NCBI GenBank assembly: GCA_009779455.1
Contig: WREG01000043.1
Span: 1-10,952, forward strand
Length of the DNA: 10,952 bases
DNA from: Oscillospiraceae bacterium
GTDB lineage: Bacteria > Bacillota > Clostridia > Oscillospirales > Acutalibacteraceae
Direction: 5' to 3'
The notes under the pieces were generated by a model, which had not been told where the DNA came from, did not search any database, and saw only the letters and a list, made by a program, of their open reading frames with translations. This document shows, piece after piece, positions 1 to 5,014 of the stretch. The first letter of the stretch is position 1. Each line of letters opens with the position of its first letter. A program made the translations under genes and the position numbers.

Positions 1-73
1 ATACCGTCCCACAGAGTATATTTTAACAGATTTGGACGGCAAATTAAACCCACAGCGATTGGCAACCACATTT

Positions 74-107
74 CATTCCTTGTTGGTGCCTTTCGCAGAA
101 AGGAATG
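74..107 (+). promoter_or_regulatory. Possible hairpin masking the radical SAM gene's ribosome binding site
   Basis: An 8-nt inverted repeat, CATTCCTT at 74-81 and AAGGAATG at 100-107, is separated by 18 nt. The right arm contains the AAGGA ribosome-binding core of the following gene and the upstream in-frame ATG at 105. A second 6-nt inverted repeat (4-9 with 34-39) lies further upstream. Folding would occlude translation start. This is seen only as base complementarity; a regulatory role is inference. No promoter is evident in the first 104 bases, so transcription probably starts upstream of the window. Confidence 0.25.
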
Positions 108-116
108 GTCTTTGAC

Positions 117-1103
117 ATGAAAACAATCACCCGTTTATCCTCCGGCGGGATAATCGCAAACTACAGATGCCCCGCCGCCTGCGGACACTGCCTTTACGGC
201 TGCTCGCCGGGGGCGGAGCCGGGTTATATCGACAAAAAAACCGCCGCCGGGGTCTGCGAAAACCTCCGCCGCTTGGGCTGCAAGGGGGTGCATATAGGCG
301 GGGGAGAGCCGTTTCTTAACGTTGGCGGGCTTGTGGATTTAATAAAAATCATAGACGAGAGCGGCCTGCGGCTTGAATACATCGAGACAAACGCGGCGTG
401 GATAACCGGCGACGGTAAGCGCGACAGGCGGATATTATCCGATGTTGCAGACGTAGGGAATACATATGGGAAAAACTGCATAATGGTGTCCGCCGACCCG
501 TTCCACGTCGAGTTTATCCCCTTTTGGAAGCCTGAAAGGCTGATACGGCTTTTTGAAGAAACGGGTACGCCGCATTTCATATGGCAGGAAAGGTTTTTGC
601 CGCTGCTTCGCAAGCTTGACCCCATGAAGACATATGACGGCAAAGAGCTTGAAAACATATTCGGATATGATGTTACGGGGAAGGCGGCGCGGGATTACGG
701 CCTGGGGTTTAAAGGCCGCGCACTTAACCTGCTGAGAAAATACGGAACAAAAAAACCTGTTGAGCCGTTATTGGGGCCTTGCCCGGAGTTATATAATACA
801 AACCATTTTCACGCCGATTTTATGGGGCGGTACATACCCCCCGGCTGCGCGGGCATGGGGATTTTGCTCGAAGACCTCGGGAAAAAGCCCGACCCGGCGA
901 AATATCCGGTGATTTCAAGGCTTTTTGAAGGCGGGGTTGGGGCTTTATTTGAATATGCCCTTGAAGCCGGATATAAACCCAACGCGGACGGTTATTTTTC
1001 CAAATGCGAGCTTTGTTTTGACATCCGCAAATATCTGATAGCCTTTGACAGGCGGCGTCACCCGGATCTGATGCCGGAAAGCTTCTATCGGCAGGATTTC
1101 TGA
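117..1103 (+). CDS. Radical SAM domain protein with four extra C-terminal cysteines
   Basis: A 328-residue radical SAM enzyme, expected to bind a [4Fe-4S] cluster and cleave S-adenosylmethionine to start radical chemistry; the substrate is unknown. The cluster motif CX3CX2C is at Cys18, Cys22 and Cys25, and the SAM-contacting GGEP motif is at residues 62-65 after a predicted beta strand. In the C-terminal third, Cys222, Cys244, Cys297 and Cys300 (the last pair as CELC) could ligate an auxiliary iron-sulfur cluster as in SPASM or Twitch domains; that is inference from spacing only. The start at 117 is preferred: an AAGGA core lies about 12 nt upstream, whereas the in-frame ATG at 105 almost abuts that core. 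The gene stands alone, with no same-strand partner visible before the tRNA. The family call is secure; the function is unassigned. Confidence 0.88.
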   Translation: MKTITRLSSGGIIANYRCPAACGHCLYGCSPGAEPGYIDKKTAAGVCENLRRLGCKGVHIGGGEPFLNVGGLVDLIKIIDESGLRLEYIETNAAWITGDGKRDRRILSDVADVGNTYGKNCIMVSADPFHVEFIPFWKPERLIRLFEETGTPHFIWQERFLPLLRKLDPMKTYDGKELENIFGYDVTGKAARDYGLGFKGRALNLLRKYGTKKPVEPLLGPCPELYNTNHFHADFMGRYIPPGCAGMGILLEDLGKKPDPAKYPVISRLFEGGVGALFEYALEAGYKPNADGYFSKCELCFDIRKYLIAFDRRRHPDLMPESFYRQDF

Positions 1104-1154
1104 CGGGCCATTTAGAATGCCTCAACACGCCCCGGGGAATAAAAAAAATTGTTA

Positions 1155-1183
1155 TTGACAAACGCCGCTTGGCATTGTATAAT
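1155..1183 (+). promoter_or_regulatory. Consensus sigma-70/A promoter of the tRNA-Glu gene
   Basis: TTGACA at 1155-1160 and TATAAT at 1178-1183 are both perfect consensus hexamers with an optimal 17-bp spacer. It lies 57 nt upstream of the tRNA gene and points at it. Transcription would start near 1190, giving a leader of about 50 nt. A promoter this strong suits a stable RNA gene. Confidence 0.9.
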
Positions 1184-1195
1184 GATTCTTAAATT

Positions 1196-1227
1196 TAAGG
1201 ATATAAAACGGTTAACGAATATCCTTA
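1196..1227 (+). other. Hairpin in the pre-tRNA leader
   Basis: A 9-bp perfect stem, TAAGGATAT at 1196-1204 with ATATCCTTA at 1219-1227 around a 14-nt loop, lies between the promoter and the tRNA. A second small stem, CGGC-TTTA-GCCG at 1229-1240, ends on the first base of the mature tRNA. These may shape the 5' precursor for RNase P processing; that role is inferred. Confidence 0.4.
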
Positions 1228-1239
1228 TCGGCTTTAGCC

Positions 1240-1315
1240 GGCCCGTTGGTCAAGTGGCCTAAGACTCCGGCCTCTCACGCCGGCAACACGAGTTCGAATC
1301 TCGTACGGGTCACCA
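1240..1315 (+). tRNA. tRNA-Glu (anticodon CTC)
   Basis: A 76-nt cloverleaf with encoded CCA. The 7-bp acceptor stem pairs GGCCCGT (1240-1246) with ACGGGTC (1305-1311), with one G-T wobble, followed by discriminator A1312 and CCA at 1313-1315. The anticodon arm is CCGGC / CTCTCAC / GCCGG, giving anticodon CTC, which reads GAG. The T arm has the standard GTTCGAATC. The gene has its own strong promoter and is followed by a hairpin. Its 3' end recurs twice downstream, which suggests it has served as an insertion site. Confidence 0.97.
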
Positions 1316-1327
1316 GAATTCTCCAGT
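1306..1327 (+). repeat. Direct repeat copy 1: tRNA-Glu 3' end plus flank
   Basis: This 22-nt stretch spans the last ten bases of tRNA-Glu and twelve bases beyond it. It matches 21 of 22 bases with 2067-2088 and, shifted by one base, 17 of 22 with 2444-2465. A tRNA 3' end duplicated downstream is the usual signature of an attachment site used by integrating elements. No integrase gene is present in the window. Confidence 0.75.
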
Positions 1328-1332
1328 TATTA

Positions 1333-1370
1333 CCAGCCATTGTTGTTGGGGATGGCTGGAGGATTTGTTT
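1333..1370 (+). terminator. Hairpin after tRNA-Glu, probable terminator
   Basis: CCAGCCAT at 1333-1340 pairs with ATGGCTGG at 1352-1359 (8 bp, 11-nt loop), followed by a T-containing tail ending TTTGTTT. An alternative pairing uses CTCCAG at 1321-1326 with CTGGAG at 1356-1361, so the direct repeat feeds into the fold. The T-tract is interrupted, so termination may be weak. Confidence 0.5.
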
Positions 1371-1385
1371 GATAATAATTAGAAT

Positions 1386-1413
1386 TTGACTTTTTTATAT
1401 TTGAGAATATAAT
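1386..1413 (+). promoter_or_regulatory. Promoter of the GyrI-like gene
   Basis: TTGACT at 1386-1391 and a perfect TATAAT at 1408-1413 with a 16-bp spacer, 33 nt upstream of the start codon at 1447. The gene therefore carries its own promoter inside the AT-rich segment and need not depend on the tRNA transcript. Confidence 0.75.
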
Positions 1414-1446
1414 AAAAATACATTCTGTAAAAGGAGAAGGCGAAAG

Positions 1447-1896
1447 ATGGAAAACATTAGAATCATTAATTTTCCAAGCATGAAAATGGTAAGTTCAGGC
1501 CCTATAACAAACGAGAAAGAATTAGACGAATTTGATAATTGGTGGAGTAAAATTGATATGAAAGATTATATCACTCCACGCGACTTTATGTACCATGACA
1601 AAGAAAGGAATTGTATGATATGGCTTATTGCTATACCAAAGGGATTTGATGATGTTGGTAAATATGAAATGATTAATTTTTTTGGTGGGCTTTATGCTGT
1701 AGGCACAGCAAAAGACGGAGACGAAACCGATATGAACCAAACAAAAAACATGATTTCACAGTGGATAAAAGATAGTGGATGTTTTGAAGAAACAAACGAA
1801 CGACATGGAATGGCTCATATTTGTACACCTAAAATTTTCAAAGAAAAAATGGGTTACCATCTAACCGATTTTTTTGTTCCGATTATCGTTAAATAA
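1447..1896 (+). CDS. GyrI-like / AraC-type effector-binding domain protein
   Basis: A 149-residue protein consisting of one small-molecule-binding domain of the GyrI-like / AraC effector-binding superfamily. Recognition rests on the overall pattern: an N-terminal strand ending in a met-val-ser segment, a central MIWLIAIP strand, a conserved FFGGLYAV strand near residues 78-85 (equivalent to the family's F-x-GG-x-Y-A-V), a helix with W106, and a C-terminal FFVPIIVK strand. There is no helix-turn-helix, so it is a stand-alone sensor or binding domain rather than a full AraC regulator; the ligand is unknown. AGGAG and GAAGG precede the ATG at good spacing, and it has its own promoter. Its AT-rich codon use contrasts with the GC-rich genes around it, and it lies between two copies of the tRNA 3' end, so horizontal acquisition is likely. 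Confidence 0.8.
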   Translation: MENIRIINFPSMKMVSSGPITNEKELDEFDNWWSKIDMKDYITPRDFMYHDKERNCMIWLIAIPKGFDDVGKYEMINFFGGLYAVGTAKDGDETDMNQTKNMISQWIKDSGCFEETNERHGMAHICTPKIFKEKMGYHLTDFFVPIIVK

Positions 1897-2066
1897 AAAT
1901 TTTGCCAATAACATTTATAAAATTTTACTTTATAAATAAATTTATCTATTCTGATAATATTTTATTCAAACTTATTCGTTGCAAACAATGATACTTGTTG
2001 CTTCGCCTATACATCAAAATTAATCATTTTCAATCTTTCAACCAAAAACAGGGGTATAGACAGTTC

Positions 2067-2088
2067 CGGGTCACCAGGATTCTCCAGT
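2067..2088 (+). repeat. Direct repeat copy 2 of the tRNA-Glu 3' end
   Basis: Matches 1306-1327 at 21 of 22 bases, including the CGGGTCACCAG core of the tRNA acceptor end. The preceding bases do not continue the tRNA body, so this is an isolated tRNA tail, as expected of an attR-type site or a junction scar. Confidence 0.75.
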
Positions 2089-2130
2089 AAGTGCTGACAA
2101 GATTTTTTTCAGCAACTGCGGGAGAATTTG
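2080..2130 (+). terminator. Bulged hairpin following repeat copy 2
   Basis: Three helical blocks stack. TTCTCC (2080-2085) pairs with GGAGAA (2121-2126), AGT (2086-2088) with ACT (2115-2117), and TGCTGA (2092-2097) with TCAGCA (2109-2114). They are separated by a 3-nt bulge on each side and closed by an 11-nt loop. The tail TTTG and following T-rich sequence make terminator activity possible. It occupies the same place relative to its repeat as the hairpin after the real tRNA. Confidence 0.5.
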
Positions 2131-2136
2131 TTTTAC

Positions 2137-2165
2137 TTTACTTTTTATTTATGATGTAGTATTAT
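2137..2165 (+). promoter_or_regulatory. Candidate promoter of the decayed small gene
   Basis: TTTACT at 2137-2142 and TATTAT at 2160-2165 with a 17-bp spacer, 63 nt upstream of the ATG at 2229. It is a moderate match to consensus in an AT-rich context where chance matches are common. Its position mirrors the promoter of the first segment. Confidence 0.4.
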
Positions 2166-2228
2166 CTAAAAGGGAAATTGTAAAATATTTATTACAAAAT
2201 CTAAAATTCAAGAAAGAGGTTTGTGCTA

Positions 2229-2475
2229 ATGAATTATAATTCTTTTTGGCAAATCAATAAACTTTAACGATATTTCTGTTATTGACTCCGACGAACAAAA
2301 CAAATTCGCTGAATTTATTGAAGAATTGAACAAACTGGTTGAAGATGAGGAACGGATTGTCGGCAATTCTTGATTTACATATACGGTAAAAATGATTGAA
2401 ATTAATCTTGCAATCAAAAACACGAATGAAGATAGTGACGGATACGGTTCACCAGTAATTGCCAGACAATTTTAA
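2229..2475 (+). pseudogene. Decayed small gene with a frameshift and an in-frame TGA
   Basis: An ATG at 2229 with AGAGG 9 nt upstream opens a frame that ends after 12 codons at 2267. Deleting one T from the T5 run at 2243-2247 would restore a longer frame. That frame runs through a hydrophilic, acidic segment (key residues EQNKFAEFIEEL, then VEDEERIVG), meets TGA at 2371-2373, and continues in the same frame to TAA at 2473-2475. Together they would encode about 81 residues. The protein is not recognised. One frameshift plus one nonsense codon behind an intact ribosome binding site indicates a recently broken gene. Its last codons coincide with repeat copy 3. Confidence 0.5.
2444..2465 (+). 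repeat. Direct repeat copy 3, degenerate
   Basis: Matches 1305-1326 at 17 of 22 bases without gaps, with 11 of the first 12 identical (ACGGTTCACCAG). The downstream sequence ATGGCTGGAG at 2481-2490 is identical to 1352-1361 in the hairpin after the real tRNA, which supports common origin over chance. The hairpin potential here is weak (CCAG 2462-2465 with CTGG 2485-2488). Confidence 0.45.
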
Positions 2476-2511
2476 TGGTAATGGCTGGAGATGTTTTTTA
2501 GTAACGGCTGA

Positions 2512-2548
2512 ATAAGGGATGAACGCCGTTCATCCCTTATAGTTTTTT
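2512..2548 (+). terminator. Strong intrinsic terminator facing the rplA end
   Basis: A 13-bp perfect stem (2512-2524 with 2528-2540) with a 3-nt loop is followed by AG and six Ts at 2543-2548 on the plus strand. It closes the AT-rich segment and stops plus-strand transcripts before they run antisense into rplA. On the minus strand the hairpin lies 25 nt after the rplA stop but lacks a following T-tract, so it would be a poor terminator for rplA, though the stem could protect that mRNA 3' end. Confidence 0.85.
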
Positions 2549-2565
2549 GCGTGAATTTGTAAAGT

Positions 2566-3273
2566 TTATTCCGCCGCTGCCGCAACAAGCCTTGCGGGGT
2601 TGATGCGTATTCCGGGACCCATAGTTGTCGCGATTACACAAGAGCGGATGTATTGGCCTTTAGCCGCCGCGGGTTTCGCCTTGATTACGGCGTCGAGCAG
2701 GGCACTGAAGTTTTCTTCAAGCTTCCCTGCGCCGAAAGAAACCTTGCCCAAGGGGCAGTGGATAATGTTGGTCTTGTCAAGGCGGTACTCGATCTTGCCC
2801 GCCTTGGCTTCCGTGACCGCTTTTGCCACGTCGGGGGTGACCGTACCCGCCTTGGGGCTGGGCATCAGGCCGCGGGGGCCCAAAACCTTGCCTAAGCGGC
2901 CGACAAGCCCCATCATGTCCGGCGCGGCGATGCATACGTCAAAGTCCATAAAGCCTTCGCCCTGTATCCTCGCCACAAGGTCTTCCGCACCCACGACTTC
3001 CGCTCCCGCTTCCTCTGCGGCTTTCGCGGCGTCGCCTTTAGCGAATACCGCTACGCGGACGCTTTTGCCCGTGCCGTTCGGCAGCACGACGGAGCCGCGC
3101 ACCTGCTGGTCTGCGTGGCGGGAGTCAACGCCCAGACGCACGTGGACTTCCAAAGTTTCGTCGAATTTCGCGGTACCCGTTTTTACCGCAGTTTCAATGG
3201 CTTCAAGGGTTTCGTAAAGCTTCGCCCTGTCCACCAGCTTCATATTTTCGTTATATTTTTTACCGTGTTTCAT
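2566..3273 (-). CDS. rplA: 50S ribosomal protein L1
   Basis: A 235-residue L1, the usual bacterial length. It binds 23S rRNA helix 76-78 at the L1 stalk, takes part in release of deacylated tRNA, and in many bacteria represses its own operon's translation. Recognisable family segments are the N-terminal GKKYNE, the central VLGPRGLMPSPKAGTVT, GKIEYRLDK, and the C-terminal TTMGPGIRI. The start at 3273 is chosen because GGAGG lies 8 nt upstream; the in-frame ATG at 3288 is itself part of that GGAGG region. It is the last gene of the minus-strand operon, 120 nt after rplK. The usual rplJ-rplL pair does not follow; instead a convergent AT-rich segment begins. Confidence 0.97.
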   Translation of the reverse strand: MKHGKKYNENMKLVDRAKLYETLEAIETAVKTGTAKFDETLEVHVRLGVDSRHADQQVRGSVVLPNGTGKSVRVAVFAKGDAAKAAEEAGAEVVGAEDLVARIQGEGFMDFDVCIAAPDMMGLVGRLGKVLGPRGLMPSPKAGTVTPDVAKAVTEAKAGKIEYRLDKTNIIHCPLGKVSFGAGKLEENFSALLDAVIKAKPAAAKGQYIRSCVIATTMGPGIRINPARLVAAAAE

Positions 3274-3303
3274 TATAAATTCCTCCATTAAGTATGTGGT
3301 GAA

Positions 3304-3339
3304 GCTGTTTAGAATACAAACAGCCGTTTCGGAAACTGT
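3304..3339 (-). promoter_or_regulatory. Overlapping hairpins in the rplK-rplA spacer
   Basis: On the minus strand, GCTGTTT pairs with AAACAGC (3304-3310 with 3318-3324, 7-nt loop). The bases at 3320-3323 can instead pair with 3336-3339 around an inner GTTTC/GAAAC. The two folds share bases and exclude each other, and they lie 31 nt upstream of the rplA start. A translational control element for L1 is possible but unproven. Confidence 0.3.
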
Positions 3340-3361
3340 CCTCCCACTTTGGAGCGTTAAC

Positions 3362-3396
3362 CCTTTTATGCCTGACTCCTGATTCCTTACCCCTTA
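3362..3396 (-). repeat. Heptamer-periodic repeat at the rplK stop codon
   Basis: Read on the minus strand from the rplK stop codon, five consecutive 7-mers follow the pattern T(A/C)A(A/G)GNN: TAAGGGG, TAAGGAA, TCAGGAG, TCAGGCA, TAAAAGG. The first three bases are the stop codon itself. A closely related heptamer array follows the stop codon of the oxidoreductase gene at 6546. Confidence 0.55.
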
Positions 3397-3816
3397 TTTA
3401 ACCGTTACTCCCATACTGCGGGCCGTCCCGGCTATCATGCTGACTGCCGTGTCGATATTGGCCGCGTTCAGGTCGTTCATTTTCTGTTCGGCTATTTTTT
3501 CAAGCTGTTCCCTTGTGATTTCGGCCACTTTTGTCCTGTTCGGCTCGCCTGAACCGGACTCGATGCCGCAGGCCTTTTTGATAAGCACGGCGGCGGGCGG
3601 CGATTTGGTTATGAACGAGAAGGAGCGATCCGCGTAAACGGTGATGACCACGGGGATAATAAGCCCGATGTCGTTCTTCGTCCTTTCGTTGAATTCCTTC
3701 GTGAACCCCATAATGTTGACGCCGTGCTGGCCCAAAGCCGGCCCCACGGGCGGTGCGGGCGTAGCCTTGCCCGCAGGTATCTGGAGCTTTATAAGCCCTA
3801 CTACTTTCTGTGCCAT
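3394..3816 (-). CDS. rplK: 50S ribosomal protein L11
   Basis: A 140-residue L11, full length for the family. It binds the GTPase-associated region of 23S rRNA, forms the base of the stalk, and affects EF-G turnover and the RelA-dependent stringent response. The N-terminal signature is clear: a lysine-valine-rich strand, then IPAGKATPAPPVGPALGQHG and NIMGF. The C-terminal RNA-binding domain ends MIAGTARSMGVTV, the conserved L11 motif. GGAGG lies 8 nt upstream of the ATG. It sits 117 nt downstream of nusG in a spacer filled by a heptamer-periodic repeat, and 120 nt upstream of rplA. Confidence 0.98.
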   Translation of the reverse strand: MAQKVVGLIKLQIPAGKATPAPPVGPALGQHGVNIMGFTKEFNERTKNDIGLIIPVVITVYADRSFSFITKSPPAAVLIKKACGIESGSGEPNRTKVAEITREQLEKIAEQKMNDLNAANIDTAVSMIAGTARSMGVTVK

Positions 3817-3888
3817 TTGTTATTCCTCCAATAGAATGTGGTTTCAACGGGATATTTGAATATTAATACCCCTCCCACGGGATTGCAA

Positions 3889-3937
3889 TTGACAGTTGAT
3901 AATGGACAATTATCAACTATGCATTATCAATTATTAC
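3889..3937. repeat. Heptamer-periodic palindromic repeat after nusG
   Basis: Seven consecutive 7-mers on the plus strand: TTGACAG, TTGATAA, TGGACAA, TTATCAA, CTATGCA, TTATCAA, TTATTAC. They include a perfect 9-bp stem with a 5-nt loop (3895-3903 with 3909-3917). The block ends on the nusG stop codon (3934-3936). It could fold in the nusG-rplK intergenic mRNA. It differs in sequence from, but shares the 7-nt period of, the arrays at 3362 and 6546. Confidence 0.5.
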
Positions 3938-4491
3938 AACGCCGGCTCTACCTGGTCAAGGGGCAGTTCAATGGGCGTTTCGCGGCCCATCATTGATATT
4001 ATTACCCTTACAAGGTCTTTGTCGGTGTCAATGAAGTCTGCGACGCCCGAGAAGCTGTCGAAAGGCCCGCCGACTACCGTTACAAGGTCGCCCACTGCGT
4101 AATTGACCTCGACGCTCTTCTTTTCAACGCCCAAAGCCAAAACTTCGCTGTCAGTCAGCGCTATCGGCTTGCTTTCGGGCCCTACGAAACCCGTTACGCC
4201 GCGCGTGTTGCGGATTACATACCAAGCCTCGTCCGTCATTTTCATCTCGCCTGTTTTAGTATCGTAAAAAACGCCTACCTTAACAAGCACATACCCCGGG
4301 AAAAGCTTGCGTTCGGTTTCTTTTTTTTTGTCTTCCTTAATTTCGGTCACAAGCTCCGTCGGGACGCGCACTTCAAGGATCTGGTCGTGCATTTTGCGGT
4401 TTTCGACGACTTTGTCTATGTTTGCCGCGACTTTATTCTCATATCCCGAATAAGTATGGACAACATACCATTTCGTATCCTCGAACTGCAT
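3934..4491 (-). CDS. nusG: Transcription termination/antitermination protein NusG
   Basis: A 185-residue NusG, which binds RNA polymerase, modulates pausing and Rho action, and can link RNA polymerase to ribosomal protein S10. The N-terminal NGN domain is marked by KWYVVHTYSGYE at 7-18 and FPGYVLV at 64-70. The C-terminal KOW domain begins near 134 with GDLVTVVGGPF and ends with the conserved L-x-Q-V-E-P-x-L. A charged loop of lysines and glutamates near 51-62 is typical of Firmicute NusG. It starts 23 nt after secE and is clearly co-transcribed with it. Confidence 0.98.
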   Translation of the reverse strand: MQFEDTKWYVVHTYSGYENKVAANIDKVVENRKMHDQILEVRVPTELVTEIKEDKKKETERKLFPGYVLVKVGVFYDTKTGEMKMTDEAWYVIRNTRGVTGFVGPESKPIALTDSEVLALGVEKKSVEVNYAVGDLVTVVGGPFDSFSGVADFIDTDKDLVRVIISMMGRETPIELPLDQVEPAL

Positions 4492-4514
4492 TATCTGACC
4501 CTCCCTGTCTGATT

Positions 4515-5003
4515 TTATTCTTCCGGGGCTTCCGTCACGCCTTCATCCGCGTTTTCGGTTACGCCCTCGGCGGCTTCCGTTTCGCTTTCGCCGCTATCGT
4601 AATATAAATCATCGTCATAGTCATAATCATCGTAATTTGCTGTAGTCGTCGGGCGGTTTTCTTTTATGCTCCCGACCGCGTTCATGACGCCCCCGATAGA
4701 AGACGACAGCGCATAATCGACTATCCATATCGCCGCGCCTATTACAAGCACGACCGCCAAAACAACGCCGAAATTTTTGATAACGGTTTTGCGGTCTGGC
4801 CAGTTCACCTTTTTGATTGTGCCTCTAAAATCCTTGATAAACCGCATGATTACCGCCCAAATTCTTTTAAAGATATTCGGGGAGTTCGGATCCCTTTTCG
4901 GCTTATTTTGTTTTATGCGCGCCTGCTTTGCCTTTGCGGCTGCCTTTGCGGCTGCTTTTGCCTCTTTTGCGGCGGTTTTATCTTTGTTTTCGTCCATTAT
5001 CAT
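4515..5003 (-). CDS. secE: Preprotein translocase subunit SecE with extended tails
   Basis: A 162-residue SecE, an essential clamp subunit of the SecYEG channel in the cytoplasmic membrane. The core is canonical: an amphipathic helix around 45-60, the conserved KKVNWPDRKTV at 64-74, and one transmembrane segment near 78-98 (VVLAVVLVIGAAIWIVD). The tails are unusual. Residues 8-36 are an alanine/lysine-rich cytoplasmic extension. Residues 115-162 form a tail rich in Asp, Tyr, Glu and Thr (for example YDDYDYDDD at 124-132) that would lie outside the cell, where minimal SecE proteins (about 60-75 residues) have almost nothing. The start at 5003 is preferred over 4997 because AGGAAGGGG lies 4-6 nt upstream. 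It follows rpmG by 11 nt and precedes nusG by 23 nt. Confidence 0.95.
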   Translation of the reverse strand: MIMDENKDKTAAKEAKAAAKAAAKAKQARIKQNKPKRDPNSPNIFKRIWAVIMRFIKDFRGTIKKVNWPDRKTVIKNFGVVLAVVLVIGAAIWIVDYALSSSIGGVMNAVGSIKENRPTTTANYDDYDYDDDLYYDSGESETEAAEGVTENADEGVTEAPEE

Positions 5004-5014
5004 GCCACCCCTTC

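Larger units (their letters stand above)
1897..2228. other. AT-rich intergenic stretch without a gene
   Basis: Between the GyrI-like gene and the next start codon there is no convincing reading frame on either strand. 1897-2066 is very AT-rich, with TTTATAAA-type palindromes near 1915-1937 that could end the GyrI transcript weakly. The right part holds repeat copy 2, a long bulged hairpin and a candidate promoter, each listed separately. Confidence 0.6.

Noticed and set aside
224..658. Minus-strand reading frame of 144 codons
   Set aside because: It is antisense to the radical SAM gene, with serine/arginine/proline-rich composition typical of a shadow frame and no ribosome binding site.
1306..2088. 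Simple tandem duplication of a tRNA gene
   Set aside because: The bases before repeat copy 2 show no anticodon arm or D arm, so only the 3' tail is present. A scar or attachment site fits better, although a very decayed tRNA copy cannot be fully excluded.
2371..2373. In-frame TGA read as selenocysteine or a recoded codon
   Set aside because: The upstream frame is already broken by a frameshift, no stem-loop typical of a bacterial SECIS was seen right after it, and other genes in the window use TGA as an ordinary stop. Decay is simpler.
1306..2510. CRISPR-like array
   Set aside because: Only three repeat copies with unequal spacing of hundreds of bases and internal genes; no regular spacers and no cas genes.
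2600..3217. Long plus-strand reading frame of about 205 codons
   Set aside because: It lies antisense within rplA, has no family pattern, and is explained by the GC-rich codon bias of that gene.
3500..3847. Alternative minus-strand frame of 115 codons over L11
   Set aside because: It overlaps rplK in another frame; rplK is unmistakable.
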